Source of the DNA: Alphaproteobacteria bacterium
GTDB lineage: Bacteria > Pseudomonadota > Alphaproteobacteria > Sphingomonadales > JAKSBY01
DNA: 64,000 nucleotides
Assembly (NCBI GenBank): GCA_021774625.1
Contig: JAJFIV010000027.1
Span: 146,566 to 210,565 of the forward strand
Direction of reading: 5' to 3'
In this document: positions 47,702-56,724 of the stretch, one piece after another
Position numbering within the stretch: position 1 is the first letter of the stretch
How the letters are laid out: each line of letters opens with the position of its first letter
Made by a program: the position numbers and the translations under genes
The notes under the pieces: generated by a model
Database searches by the model: none
What the model was told of the DNA's origin: nothing
What the model saw: only the letters and a program-made list of their open reading frames with translations

Positions 47702-48909
47702 AGTTCCACCCCGAGCGCGTCCGCCACCGTGAAAATATCCTTATCGCCGCGGCCGCAGAGATTCATGATCAAAAGATGATCTTTGGGCTTTTGCGGCGCA
47801 ATTTTGATAACTTCAGCCAGGGCATGCGAGGGCTCAAGCGCCGGCAGAATGCCTTCCAGCTCTGCGCAAAGCTGAAAGGCGTCGAGCGCCTCCCGGTCGG
47901 TTGCCGAGGTATAATGCACCCGGCCGACGCTGTGGAGCCAGGAATGCTCGGGCCCGATGCCGGGATAATCGAGCCCGGCGGATATGGAATGGGCTTCCTG
48001 AATCTGGCCATCCTCATCCTGGAGAAGATAAGTGCGGTTGCCATGCAGAACGCCGGGCCTGCCGCCGGCGATGGAGGCCGCATGGGCCTTGGTGTCGATT
48101 CCATGACCGGCGGCTTCGACGGCAATCAGCTCGACATTTTTGTCGTCAAGAAAAGGATAAAACAGGCCGATGGCATTGGACCCGCCGCCGATACAGGCAA
48201 CCAGTGTGTCGGGCAGGCGTCCCTCGGCCTTCATGATCTGTTCTCTGGCTTCCTGGCCGATAACCGACTGAAAATCACGGACCATTTGCGGGTATGGGTG
48301 GGGTCCGGCGACAGTGCCGATGATATAGAAAGTGTCCTCCACATTGCTGACCCAGTCCCGCAAGGCTTCGTTCATGGCGTCCTTCAGGGTCGCCGAGCCC
48401 GAAGTGACGGGCCGGACGTCCGCCCCGAGCAGTTTCATGCGGAATACATTGGGTGCCTGGCGCTCCATATCCCGCGCCCCCATAAAGACGGTGCAGGGCA
48501 GGCCGAAGCGGGCGGCGACGGTGGCGGTAGCCACGCCATGCTGACCGGCGCCGGTTTCCGCAATGATGCGGGTTTTGCCCATGCGGTTTGCCAGCAGGAT
48601 CTGGCCGATGGCGTGGTTGATTTTATGGGCGCCGGTATGGTTTAGTTCATCCCGTTTGAAATAAATTTTAGCCCCCTTGAGATGTCCGGTCAGTCTTTCC
48701 GCATAATAGAGAGGACTGGGACGGCCGACATAATGTTCCAGCAGGTCATCAAATTCTGCGCGGTAAGCCGGATCGGCCTTTGCTTCGCCGTAAGCCTTTT
48801 CCACCGCGAGGACCAGCGGCATCAGGGTTTCAGCGACAAAGCGGCCGCCAAAAATACCAAAACGGCCTTCTTCGTCCGGACCGGTGCGATAGCTGTTGGG
48901 ATTGTTCAT
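47698..48909 (-). CDS. trpB: Tryptophan synthase beta subunit
   Basis: PLP enzyme joining indole and serine, 403 residues. The Schiff-base lysine is in [20 protein letters not shown]; phosphate-binding [10 protein letters not shown] and [15 protein letters not shown] are present. The N-terminus [17 protein letters not shown] is typical. The ATG overlaps the trpF TGA by 4 bp, and it overlaps trpA by 4 bp. Confidence 0.98.
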   Translation of the reverse strand: MNNPNSYRTGPDEEGRFGIFGGRFVAETLMPLVLAVEKAYGEAKADPAYRAEFDDLLEHYVGRPSPLYYAERLTGHLKGAKIYFKRDELNHTGAHKINHAIGQILLANRMGKTRIIAETGAGQHGVATATVAARFGLPCTVFMGARDMERQAPNVFRMKLLGADVRPVTSGSATLKDAMNEALRDWVSNVEDTFYIIGTVAGPHPYPQMVRDFQSVIGQEAREQIMKAEGRLPDTLVACIGGGSNAIGLFYPFLDDKNVELIAVEAAGHGIDTKAHAASIAGGRPGVLHGNRTYLLQDEDGQIQEAHSISAGLDYPGIGPEHSWLHSVGRVHYTSATDREALDAFQLCAELEGILPALEPSHALAEVIKIAPQKPKDHLLIMNLCGRGDKDIFTVADALGVEL

Positions 48910-49538
48910 GATTTGCCCATAGTCCCGGCCAGAAAGTTTTTTATCTTTTCCGGATTTTTCCGGCCTGGCGCATCTTCAACGCCGGAGGATATATCGATGA
49001 GGCTGGCATGTGTCATTTCAATGGCGGCTTTCACATTATCCATCGTCAGGCCCCCGGATAAAAACCAGGGTTTCGAGAATTTACGATCCCTAAGGATGGC
49101 CCAGTCGAACACCTCGCCGGTTCCTCCCGCGGACTTAGAGGATTTTGTGTCGAACATCAAGAAATCGGCGATGGTTTCATAGGCGGCGCTTTGTGCAAGA
49201 TCCGGCGCATCAGCGATTCGCAGGGCTTTAATCACAGGTTGTTTGAACCGGGTGCGGATATCTGCAACCCGTCCCGGGGATTCCGTTCCATGCAGCTGCA
49301 CAATATCCATGCCGGCTCGCATGGCGGATTCGATGGCGTCGTTACCGGGATCAACAAAGACCCCCACTTTTTTGATGTCTGCCGGGATAGCGGCGGCCAG
49401 CCGGCCCGCAAGATCAAAGGAAACGAACCTGGGGGACGGCGGATAAAACACAAACCCCAGATAGTGTGCGCCGCCTTCTATGGCGGCTTCTATTGCCATG
49501 GGCTCCCCCAGGCCGCAGATTTTCACTTGCACTGTCAC
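48906..49538 (-). CDS. trpF: Phosphoribosylanthranilate isomerase
   Basis: TIM-barrel isomerase of tryptophan synthesis, 210 residues. Family motifs: [11 protein letters not shown] with the catalytic Cys, [34 protein letters not shown] and [11 protein letters not shown]. There is no ATG near the correct start; GTG 49538 has GGGGG five bases upstream, and two further GTG codons (49532, 49526) are possible. An open frame reaching 49613 is not family-like. It begins trpF-trpB-trpA, the usual alphaproteobacterial trpFBA set. Confidence 0.94.
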   Translation of the reverse strand: MTVQVKICGLGEPMAIEAAIEGGAHYLGFVFYPPSPRFVSFDLAGRLAAAIPADIKKVGVFVDPGNDAIESAMRAGMDIVQLHGTESPGRVADIRTRFKQPVIKALRIADAPDLAQSAAYETIADFLMFDTKSSKSAGGTGEVFDWAILRDRKFSKPWFLSGGLTMDNVKAAIEMTHASLIDISSGVEDAPGRKNPEKIKNFLAGTMGKS

Positions 49539-49557
49539 GAAGGCCCCCGAAATAATA

Positions 49558-49938
49558 TTACTGCTGATCGGAAGGCAGAGCGGCGTGGGAAGGCTGCCGC
49601 CGGTCAAGTTCAATTCTAAGATTGCGAGCGTCTTGTTCCAGGCTCAGCGCCTTTTTTTGCGCTGCCCTGGCTTCGCGCTTTGCCCGCCAGCGGCCGGGGG
49701 CAAGGGTGATCCAGGCGACCAAAGCCCCGAGAAAGAGTCCGAAAAAAAACAGGAGAAAGAGCGGCGATTCAATGACCCAGGGGAAGGGGCTCAAGCTCAG
49801 GGCCACAGTCTGGCGGTTGGCAATGGCAAAAACGAGCAGAAAAACCGCTAAAATCACGATGGGCAGATAAATAATGAGTTTTCTGAATGTTCCGCTGTCC
49901 TGCGGTGCAGGGTGATTCGGGGAAGGGGCGCTGGTCAT
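49558..49938 (-). CDS. LapA family (DUF1049) inner-membrane protein
   Basis: A 126-residue membrane protein with two hydrophobic segments (YLPIVILAVFLLVFAIANR and SPLFLLFFFGLFLGALVAWI) and a basic C-terminal coiled-coil-like tail (WRAKREARAAQKKALSLEQD), matching the LapA/YciS family. In E. coli LapA works with LapB to tune LPS synthesis through FtsH/LpxC; alphaproteobacterial relatives between ihfB and trpF are common but not studied. No lapB is beside it. It lies 19 bp after ihfB. Confidence 0.87.
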   Translation of the reverse strand: MTSAPSPNHPAPQDSGTFRKLIIYLPIVILAVFLLVFAIANRQTVALSLSPFPWVIESPLFLLFFFGLFLGALVAWITLAPGRWRAKREARAAQKKALSLEQDARNLRIELDRRQPSHAALPSDQQ

Positions 49939-49957
49939 GCCATATTCCGGCGGCCGG

Positions 49958-50239
49958 TTACTTGTCGTTCAACCGGTCGCGCAGATCCTTTCCTGTCTTG
50001 AAATAGGGAACGAATTTTTCATCCACATTCACGGTCTCGCCGGTGCGTGGATTGCGGCCAACCCGGGCCGGTCTGCGTTTTACGGAAAAGGCACCAAAAC
50101 CGCGGAGTTCCACCCGATCGCCGCGGGAGAGCGCGGACGATATTTCTTCAAATATGGTGTTGACGATGCGCTCCACATCCCGTTGAAAAAGGTGCGGATT
50201 AGTCTCAACCAGTTTCGTTATCAATTCCGATTTTATCAT
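49958..50239 (-). CDS. ihfB: Integration host factor subunit beta
   Basis: DNA-bending protein of 93 residues, partner of IhfA. The helix [17 protein letters not shown], the beta arm [26 protein letters not shown] and the end [12 protein letters not shown] are typical of the beta subunit. ATG 50239 is preceded by GAAGGG; a GTG three codons upstream is less likely. It sits downstream of rpsA, behind a strong terminator, so it needs its own promoter. Confidence 0.97.
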   Translation of the reverse strand: MIKSELITKLVETNPHLFQRDVERIVNTIFEEISSALSRGDRVELRGFGAFSVKRRPARVGRNPRTGETVNVDEKFVPYFKTGKDLRDRLNDK

Positions 50240-50316
50240 AATACGCACCCTTCGGGTTCAATAGCCGGTTCATGTTGTTTTACAGGAACCTGTGGCACTC
50301 TTAATACTTACCCCTG

Positions 50317-50345
50317 AAATTGCCAAAGCTACGGGGGTCCGTCAA
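50317..50345 (-). promoter_or_regulatory. Candidate ihfB promoter
   Basis: On the minus strand TTGACG (50345-50340) and CAATTT (50322-50317) are separated by 17 bp. This lies between the rpsA terminator and the ihfB start. The -10 is weak. Inferred from consensus only. Confidence 0.35.
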
Positions 50346-50394
50346 GGGTAAGTCCCTCAAAAAAAAGTGTTTTCTGCAAAATACCTGTTTGAGA

Positions 50395-50433
50395 GAAAGA
50401 AAAGGCCCTGCCAGCCATGCTGACAGGGCCTTT
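50395..50433 (-). terminator. Rho-independent terminator of rpsA
   Basis: AAAGGCCCTG (50401-50410) and CAGGGCCTTT (50424-50433) form a perfect 10-bp stem; the 13-nt loop has an extra CAGC/GCTG pairing. On the minus strand the stem is followed by a T-rich tract. It lies 18 bp after the rpsA stop. Confidence 0.85.
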
Positions 50434-50451
50434 CTTGTCACCGGATAGCCG

Positions 50452-52368
50452 TTATTCTTTCTTTGCGGCTTTCTTTTTGGCCGACGGCTTTTTGGCGGGG
50501 GCGGCTTTCGCCTTCGTTTCCTTTTCGGCCTTGGCTTTAGCGGCGGGCTTCGGTTTTTTATCTTCAACCGGCGCATCCGCCGCATCCTCTTCGGCCTTTT
50601 TCTTCGCCTTGGCGGGCGCTTTTTTCACCGCCGCAGATTTTTTGGCCGTGGTCGATTTCTCTTCTTCTTTTTCCTCTTCCTTCGCTTTCAGGGCCGCACC
50701 CAGGATATCGCCCAGGCTGGCGCCGGCATCGGTCGAGCCATATTGCGCAACAGCCGCCTTTTCTTCCGCCATTTCCAGCGCCTTGATGGAAAGGCCGACT
50801 TTGCGACTGCCCCGGTCGACGCTGGTAATCATGGCATCAAGTTTTTCCCCTGCAGCAAAACGGTCCGGCCGCTGATCATTGCGGTCCCGCGCAAGATCGC
50901 TGCGGCGGATAAAGGATTTGATGCCGGCATCACCGATGGCGACTTCGATCCCGCCATCCTTGACATCGGTGACGGTGCAGGTGACCACACTGCCTTTTTT
51001 CTTGCCGGAAAGGACCGAGAAAGGATCGCCGGCGAGCTGTTTAATACCGAGACTGATCCGCTCTTTTTCCAGATCCACATCAAGGACGGTTGCCTTGACG
51101 GTCTGGCCCTTCTTGAATTCTGCAAGCGCGCCTTCCCCCGACTTGTTCCAGTCAAGGTCGGACAAATGGACCATGCCGTCCACATCGCCGTCAAGGCCGA
51201 CAAAAAGGCCAAACTCGGTGATATTTTTGATCTCGCCCTCAATAACCTGGCCGGCCGGATATCGTTCGGCAAAGGCGATCCACGGATTTTCCAGGCACTG
51301 TTTGAGGCCAAGGCTGATCCGCCTTTTCTCGGGATCGACTTCCAGGATCATCACTTCCACTTCCTGCGAGGTGGAGACAATTTTCCCAGGATGGACATTT
51401 TTCTTAACCCAGGACATTTCGGACACATGGACCAGGCCTTCAACGCCCGGCTCCAGTTCGACAAATGCGCCATAGTCGGTGATATTGGTGACCCGGCCCT
51501 TGAATTTGACATCCAGCGGGTAGCGGGCGCCGATATCGTCCCACGGGTCGGTCTGAAGCTGCTTCATGCCGAGCGAAATGCGCTGGGTTTCCGGATTGAT
51601 GCGGACGATCTGCACTTTGATGGTTTCACCGATATTGAGAATTTCCGACGGGTGATTGACCCGACACCAGGACATGTCGGTGACAGGCAGCAGGCCGTCA
51701 ATGCCGCCCAGATCGATAAAGGCGCCATAATCCGTGATATTTTTGACAACGCCGTCAACCGTGGCGCCCTCTTTCAGATTCTGCAGGATTTCGGACCGCT
51801 GTTCGGCACGGGTTTCTTCCAGAATGGCGCGGCGGGAAACAACGATATTGCCACGCTTGCGGTCCATTTTCAGGATCTCAAAAGGCTGCGGAATATTCAT
51901 CAGCGGGCCAATGTCGCGAATCGGGCGGACATCGACCTGGCTGCCGGGCAGGAAGGCAACGGCGCCGGACAGGTCAACCGTAAAGCCGCCCTTGACTTTG
52001 CCGAAAATAAAACCTTCGACCCGCTCCTTGTCCTCATAGGCTTTTTCAAGCTTGATCCAGGATTCTTCGCGGCGGGCTTTTTCGCGGGACAGAATAGCTT
52101 CGCCCGCGGCATTTTCCACGCGATCAACATAAACCTCGACCGTATCGCCAACAGCCATTTCCGAGGGCTGACCGGGAGCTGTGAATTCTTTTAAGGGGAC
52201 GCGGCCTTCCGCTTTGAGCCCGATATCGATCAGCGCATAATCGCTTCCAACCTCTATAACGGTGCCTTTAACGACGCGGCCCTCGAATTTTCCTTCTTCG
52301 CCGAGACTTTCTTCCAGGAGGGCGGCGAAATCCTCCGTAGTGGGCGTTTGCATAGCTTGCGTATTCAT
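50452..52368 (-). CDS. rpsA: 30S ribosomal protein S1 with a long Lys/Ala-rich C-terminal tail
   Basis: Ribosomal mRNA-binding protein, 638 residues. Six S1 RNA-binding repeats occupy about residues 25-535 (for example GVVKNITDYGAFIDLGGIDG, then RVTNITDYGAFVELEPG and EIKNITEFGLFVGLDGD). The start MNTQAMQTPTTEDFAALL has GGAG just upstream; the frame is open to 52554 but that is inside the cmk region. The last ~75 residues are a low-complexity tail rich in Lys, Ala and Glu, resembling histone H1-like proteins, and absent from E. coli S1 (557 residues). It follows cmk and ends at a strong terminator. Confidence 0.96.
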   Translation of the reverse strand: MNTQAMQTPTTEDFAALLEESLGEEGKFEGRVVKGTVIEVGSDYALIDIGLKAEGRVPLKEFTAPGQPSEMAVGDTVEVYVDRVENAAGEAILSREKARREESWIKLEKAYEDKERVEGFIFGKVKGGFTVDLSGAVAFLPGSQVDVRPIRDIGPLMNIPQPFEILKMDRKRGNIVVSRRAILEETRAEQRSEILQNLKEGATVDGVVKNITDYGAFIDLGGIDGLLPVTDMSWCRVNHPSEILNIGETIKVQIVRINPETQRISLGMKQLQTDPWDDIGARYPLDVKFKGRVTNITDYGAFVELEPGVEGLVHVSEMSWVKKNVHPGKIVSTSQEVEVMILEVDPEKRRISLGLKQCLENPWIAFAERYPAGQVIEGEIKNITEFGLFVGLDGDVDGMVHLSDLDWNKSGEGALAEFKKGQTVKATVLDVDLEKERISLGIKQLAGDPFSVLSGKKKGSVVTCTVTDVKDGGIEVAIGDAGIKSFIRRSDLARDRNDQRPDRFAAGEKLDAMITSVDRGSRKVGLSIKALEMAEEKAAVAQYGSTDAGASLGDILGAALKAKEEEKEEEKSTTAKKSAAVKKAPAKAKKKAEEDAADAPVEDKKPKPAAKAKAEKETKAKAAPAKKPSAKKKAAKKE

Positions 52369-52522
52369 TTGATCTCCAAATTCATTTTTACGTTGCGTGC
52401 CGGCCGGTTGTTTCCGGCGGTCTTGCCTCTTTCCCGCTTCCGGGATTGAGACCGGCCAATCACAAAACAAAAACAAGCCCCGGTCGAACCGAAGCCTGCC
52501 TTTCAGCACAGGGTTTGTCCTT

Positions 52523-53167
52523 TTACTCTCTCCCGGCCTTTGCGGACTCCACAAGGGCGAGAGCCTCTAAAAACACGCCGTCTATATCCAAATTTGTCGT
52601 ATCAAGCAAGTACGCATCTTCCGCTCTCTTTAAAGGAGCGGTTTTGCGCGACCGATCACGGGCGTCGCGGGCGGTGATATCGGCGAGGGTTTTTGCTAGA
52701 TCCGCCGTCTCGCCGCGGGCTAGAAGTTCGGCTGTGCGGCGCTTTGCGCGGGTTTCAGCGCTGGCGGTCACAAAAATCTTAAGATCGGCATCGGGACAGA
52801 CAATGGTGCCGATATCCCGCCCGTCGATCACGGCCCCCGGGGCGCCGTCCGGCGGGAGGGCGGCAAAATTCTGCTGAAAGGCCAGCAAATGCTGGCGGAC
52901 ACCGGGAATCACCGCAACCCGGGACGCCGCCTTGCCGGGCGTTTCGCCGCGGATGGCCGGATCGTCCAGCAAATCCTGCTGCAGATTGGCGGCGGCCCGG
53001 ATCGCAGCCGCTTCATCGCCCGGATCTTCGCCGGCATTCAGCACCTGCAGACCAACCGCCCGGTAGAGGGCGCCGCTGTCGAGATACGCATAGCCGAGAT
53101 GCCCGGCCAGCCGCCGCGCCAAGGTGCCCTTGCCTGATGCCGCCGGTCCGTCTATGGCGATGATCAT
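52523..53167 (-). CDS. cmk: Cytidylate kinase
   Basis: Phosphorylates CMP and dCMP, 214 residues. The P-loop IAIDGPAASGKGTLARRLA, YLDSGALYRAVG, VIDGRDIGTIVCPDADLKIFVTA and TARDARDRSRKTAPLKRA match the family. The ATG overlaps the aroA TGA (4 bp). aroA-cmk-rpsA is a conserved order in proteobacteria. Confidence 0.97.
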   Translation of the reverse strand: MIIAIDGPAASGKGTLARRLAGHLGYAYLDSGALYRAVGLQVLNAGEDPGDEAAAIRAAANLQQDLLDDPAIRGETPGKAASRVAVIPGVRQHLLAFQQNFAALPPDGAPGAVIDGRDIGTIVCPDADLKIFVTASAETRAKRRTAELLARGETADLAKTLADITARDARDRSRKTAPLKRAEDAYLLDTTNLDIDGVFLEALALVESAKAGRE

Positions 53168-54498
53168 GGCATATCCCCCCGTTCGATTCGCGCACCGAGC
53201 CGGTTCATCAGATCCGCAAATCCGGGGAAGCTGGTAGCGATGGGACGTCCGTCATCAATACTGACCGGCTTTTCTGCCGCCATGCCGAGGACCAGAAACG
53301 CCATGGCGATGCGGTGATCAAGGTGGGTTTTAACCTCGCCGCCGCCGTGGGGCGGTCCGCCGCAGCCCTCAATGGCGATGCCGTCCTCGAATTCCTCCAG
53401 TTTGACGCCGTTCGCCTTCAGTCCCTCGGCCATCACCCTGAGCCGGTCGCTTTCTTTCACGCGAAGCTCAGCCAGTCCGCGAAAGATGCTTTTCCCCTCG
53501 GCCATACTCGCGGCGATAAAAAGTATGGGGAACTCATCAATCATCGAGGCGGCAGTGGCAGGATCGGTCTCGACCGCTTTGAGGGCAGCCGCCTTAACCT
53601 TTAAATCCGCAACCGTTTCACCGGACACAACCGTTTTATTTACGAAGCGGATATCCGATCCCATATCGGCCAGAACCTGATAGAGGCCGGTGCGCCGGGG
53701 ATTGACGCAAATCCGTTCGATCACAATTTCCGACCCCGGCACCAGCAAGGCGGCAACGGCCGGAAAGGCGGCGGAGGACGGATCGCCGGGCACCTGAAGA
53801 TGAACCGGAGAAAGTTCGGGCTGTCCCTGCAGGGATATCCGGTGCACGCCGTCCCTGTGTTCGGCGGCAACGTCTGCGCCAAACAACCTGAGCATCCGCT
53901 CCGTATGATCGCGGGTCGGGATTTGCTCTTCGACAATGGTCGTTCCCGGCGCATTCAGCCCGGCAAGCAGAATGGCGGACTTTACCTGAGCGGAGGGCAC
54001 CCCGGTGCGGTAACGGATCGGGACGGGCGCGCCACTGCCTTTCAGGGTCAGGGGAAGCCGGCCGCCATGCCGGGCATCCGCATGGGCGCCGAATTTTTCT
54101 AGGGGCTCAATCGCCCGGCCCATGGGCCGTCTGCTCAGGGAGGCGTCGCCGTAAAAGGTCACCGTGAGCGGTGTTGTAGCGGTCAGCCCCATCAACAGGC
54201 GGACACCGGTGCCGGAATTTCCGAGATCAAGCGGCAACTGGGGGGTTTGCAACCCGCCGACACCAACGCCGTCGACAGTCCAGCCGCCCGACTCGCGTCG
54301 CCGGATCGTGACGCCAAGAGCCGACAGGGCATCCCGGGTGCGCATGACGTCTTCGCTTTCCAAAAGCCCGGAAATCCTGCTTTCCCCCACGGCGCAGGAG
54401 GCCAGCATCAAAGCCCGGTGCGAAATGGATTTATCGCCGGGAACCGGCGCATGTCCTTTCAGGGCGCTGGCGGAATGAGAGGTCAGGGATTTTGTCAT
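53164..54498 (-). CDS. aroA: 3-phosphoshikimate 1-carboxyvinyltransferase (EPSP synthase)
   Basis: Shikimate-pathway enzyme joining phosphoenolpyruvate to shikimate-3-phosphate, 444 residues. It has PVPGDKSISHRALMLAS, GNSGTGVRLLMG, RRPMGRAIEPLEKFG, GVPSAQVKSAILLAGLNAPG, RDHTERML and LRVKESDRLRVM. The layout resembles the class II group, but the glyphosate-site loop carries Gly (NSGTG) where CP4-type enzymes have Ala, so tolerance cannot be assumed. I start at ATG 54498; upstream in-frame codons reach 54717 without family similarity. Confidence 0.95.
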   Translation of the reverse strand: MTKSLTSHSASALKGHAPVPGDKSISHRALMLASCAVGESRISGLLESEDVMRTRDALSALGVTIRRRESGGWTVDGVGVGGLQTPQLPLDLGNSGTGVRLLMGLTATTPLTVTFYGDASLSRRPMGRAIEPLEKFGAHADARHGGRLPLTLKGSGAPVPIRYRTGVPSAQVKSAILLAGLNAPGTTIVEEQIPTRDHTERMLRLFGADVAAEHRDGVHRISLQGQPELSPVHLQVPGDPSSAAFPAVAALLVPGSEIVIERICVNPRRTGLYQVLADMGSDIRFVNKTVVSGETVADLKVKAAALKAVETDPATAASMIDEFPILFIAASMAEGKSIFRGLAELRVKESDRLRVMAEGLKANGVKLEEFEDGIAIEGCGGPPHGGGEVKTHLDHRIAMAFLVLGMAAEKPVSIDDGRPIATSFPGFADLMNRLGARIERGDMP

Positions 54499-54665
54499 GC
54501 AGGTGTTCACGTGATTGCCGAACGTGCTGTTCTTTAACACACGCGGGCAAGTGTCCAAAGACTGTTTCGGCCTTTCATGTCGGAAAGTTTTGACAGATAG
54601 GTTTGAACATGGCAATTGAAGCGCCGAAATTTGATTCAGCGGCGGCTCAAAAGCAGGAGAGTAAA

Positions 54666-55016
54666 GTGGCAAAACCGGAATGGGGTACAAAACGCACCTG
54701 CCCCAAGTGCGGAACACGGTTTTACGACCTCGGCAAGGAGCCGGCGGAGTGTATCGATTGCGGCCATGCCTGGACGCCTGAGCCTGTTCTCAAATCCAAA
54801 CAGCCCCACGTGGCGGAAGAAAAGGTCAAGGAAAAGGCCAAGAAGACAGTCGATGACGAGGAGGAGGAGGATGACGACGACGACGATCTGCTGGATGATG
54901 ATGACGATATTGAAATCGATGACGATGGTGATGATGTTCTGGCGGCAGACCTGGACGATGACGATGATGATGTCACCACGGTTATCGATGCGCCGGTAGA
55001 AAAAGACACAGACTGA
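54666..55016 (+). CDS. TIGR02300-family protein: zinc-ribbon head with acidic tail
   Basis: A 116-residue protein of an alphaproteobacterial family of unknown function. The conserved head is AKPEWGTKRTCPKCGTRFYDLGKEPAECIDCG, with four cysteines (CPKC, CIDC) that probably bind zinc. From residue about 60 the protein becomes a run of Asp and Glu with few other residues. I prefer GTG 54666, preceded by AGGAGAG, because relatives start M-A-K-P-E-W-G; TTG 54603 and ATG 54609 are in frame. It is upstream of tRNA-Ala and divergent from aroA. No function is claimed. Confidence 0.88.
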   Translation: MAKPEWGTKRTCPKCGTRFYDLGKEPAECIDCGHAWTPEPVLKSKQPHVAEEKVKEKAKKTVDDEEEEDDDDDDLLDDDDDIEIDDDGDDVLAADLDDDDDDVTTVIDAPVEKDTD

Positions 55017-55027
55017 TCTGATCGGCC

Positions 55028-55056
55028 TTGATTGGCCGGCCGGGCTTGCTTAAAGT
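55028..55056 (+). promoter_or_regulatory. Candidate tRNA-Ala promoter
   Basis: TTGATT (55028-55033) and TAAAGT (55051-55056) are separated by exactly 17 bp; transcription would begin a few bases before the tRNA at 55070. It overlaps a GGCCGGCC repeat. Confidence 0.55.
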
Positions 55057-55069
55057 TCGCTACAGTTAC

Positions 55070-55145
<76 letters not shown>

Positions 55146-55469
55146 TTTCATACTTTCCATATCTCAAATCCTCTAAAAGCAAGAATGGCTGCGAGAAAGC
55201 GGCAGCTCTGGATGTATTCTCGAAACCAGCCAATGGACAGCCACACATATGCGCTTTTTCGTGTCAGCTTCGATCCTTCCTCACGCCGGTGGACACGAAT
55301 ACACTCTTTTATGCGATCATCCTATTTTGCTCAACTCGTTCTGACGGGGGAACACTCTATTTTGACTTTTTTGTATATATATATGAGGTTAAAAAAAGCG
55401 AAGTCTAATGAAATAGATTTTTATCTATAATTTATTATCTGCAGCTGATTTTTCCAAAGGAGCATAGAG
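55146..55469. other. AT-rich non-coding stretch after tRNA-Ala
   Basis: No gene with family-like sequence was found. An 11-bp motif AATCCTCTAAA (55167-55177) recurs at 56665-56675 after the antiporter gene. Base composition drops sharply toward 55380-55460. The ribosome site AAAGGAG of the antiporter gene is at 55456-55462. No integrase or transposase remnant was recognised. Confidence 0.5.
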
Positions 55470-56654
55470 ATAGATACCAATATTTTATTCGTTAGCGCAG
55501 TCGTTTTCTTAGGCTTCATGCTTGTCCCTTTATCAAAACGGTTAGGTGCGCCAATCCTGCTTATTATTCTTATTGGTGGTATGCTTGTTGGGGAAGATGG
55601 GCCCGGTAATATCGAGTTTGATAATTTTGAACTGGCTTATTCTTTGGGTAGTATTGCGTTAGCTATAATCCTTTTTGCGGGTGGTCTTGAAACAAAGCTG
55701 AAGGCTTTAAAGGGTGTGCGCGCTGTTTCTATTTTTCTTGCATCTTTTGGGGTTGTTATTACCGCAGCAATAGTCGGTTTTGCGGCATCTTATATTTTAA
55801 GTATTCCTATAGAACATGGCCTGCTGTTGGGGGCGGTCGTTGCCTCTACAGACGCTGCGGCAACGTTTTTGCTTATACAGCAAAGCCAAATAAATCTGCT
55901 ACCGCGTCTTTCAAATACGCTTGTTTTGGAGTCAGGCATCAATGACCCGATGGCCATTTTTTTAACAATTGCGCTGACGGCGCTTGTTAATCAAGGCATG
56001 CAAATTGATGGTGAAACAGCATTGATGTTTCTTCCGCTCTTTTTTCAACAGATTGGCGTTGGCGTAATCTTTGGTGTTTTGGGAGGGCTTGGTCTCGCAA
56101 AAATTCTTGATCGCATTCAGCTCCCTATCGGACTTTATCCCCCTATGGCAATGGCGGGAGCGATGGCGATATTCGCGGCAACCGCCATTCTGGGCGGTAG
56201 CGGTTTTCTCGCTATTTACTTGTGCGGCCTTATCATTGCAGATCGATTGCAAAGATCCGCCGCACGCATTCTAAATTTTAGTGAAGCTCTTCAATGGCTC
56301 AGTCAGATTGTTTTGTTTTCAATGCTGGGGTTACTTGTGACTCCGAGTGATTTGAGTGCGACATTAATACCTGCGCTTATGATTGCATTGGTTTTAATGT
56401 TTTTTGCTCGTCCGTTCGCTGTGGCTATTTGTGCTATACCTGCACGTTTTTCTATCAAAGAAACAATATATTTAAGTTGGGTTGGCTTGCGCGGCGCTGT
56501 GCCGATTTTTCTGGCAATTTTCCCTGTCATTACCCCGGGGCCAATCCAAACAGACTTTTTCAATATTGTCTTTATTGTCGTGGTTACTTCTCTTGTGTTG
56601 CAAGGATGGACAGTCTCATCTTCGGCTAAATGGCTCGGGCTTGTTGGAAAGTAA
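55470..56654 (+). CDS. Cation/proton antiporter, membrane domain only; apparent ATA start
   Basis: A membrane antiporter of the CPA1/NhaP2-like group, 394 residues from 55470, with about 12 hydrophobic segments. Family motifs: LSKRLGAPILLIILIGGMLVGEDG, GGLETKLKALKGVR, ASTDAAATFLL and ESGINDPMAIFLTIAL with the ion-site acid, and GLRGAVPIFLAIFP. It ends after the membrane domain and lacks the C-terminal RCK/CorC-type domain of full-length NhaP2 (~575). The first in-frame ATG (55518) would remove most of helix 1. AAAGGAG is 7 nt before ATA 55470 (ATA GAT ACC AAT), so the start is either a non-standard ATA or a mutated ATG. The codon use is AT-rich, unlike its neighbours. Confidence 0.82.
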   Translation: MDTNILFVSAVVFLGFMLVPLSKRLGAPILLIILIGGMLVGEDGPGNIEFDNFELAYSLGSIALAIILFAGGLETKLKALKGVRAVSIFLASFGVVITAAIVGFAASYILSIPIEHGLLLGAVVASTDAAATFLLIQQSQINLLPRLSNTLVLESGINDPMAIFLTIALTALVNQGMQIDGETALMFLPLFFQQIGVGVIFGVLGGLGLAKILDRIQLPIGLYPPMAMAGAMAIFAATAILGGSGFLAIYLCGLIIADRLQRSAARILNFSEALQWLSQIVLFSMLGLLVTPSDLSATLIPALMIALVLMFFARPFAVAICAIPARFSIKETIYLSWVGLRGAVPIFLAIFPVITPGPIQTDFFNIVFIVVVTSLVLQGWTVSSSAKWLGLVGK

Positions 56655-56689
56655 AGAAAGTTCTAATCCTCTAAACCCTCAAACAATCT

Positions 56690-56718
56690 GTTCGATGCAT
56701 CGCCTAATGCCTCTACCA
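56690..56718. repeat. Degenerate copy of the tRNA-Ala 3' end, attR-like
   Basis: GTTCGAT, CGCCT and CTCTACCA occur in the same order as the tRNA T-arm and acceptor end (GTTCGAT, CGCCT, CTCCACCA), with small insertions. It lies directly before the terminator at 56725, as would be expected if the islet was inserted between the tRNA and its original terminator. The similarity is imperfect and could be chance. Confidence 0.3.
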
Positions 56719-56724
56719 AATTTT

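Noticed and set aside
53164..54498. Glyphosate-tolerant class II EPSP synthase
   Set aside because: Overall layout is similar, but the key loop carries Gly rather than the Ala of CP4-type enzymes.
54850..54995. Simple-sequence repeat or CRISPR-like array of GAT/GAC units
   Set aside because: It is coding sequence for the acidic tail of the zinc-ribbon protein; no spaced repeats are present.
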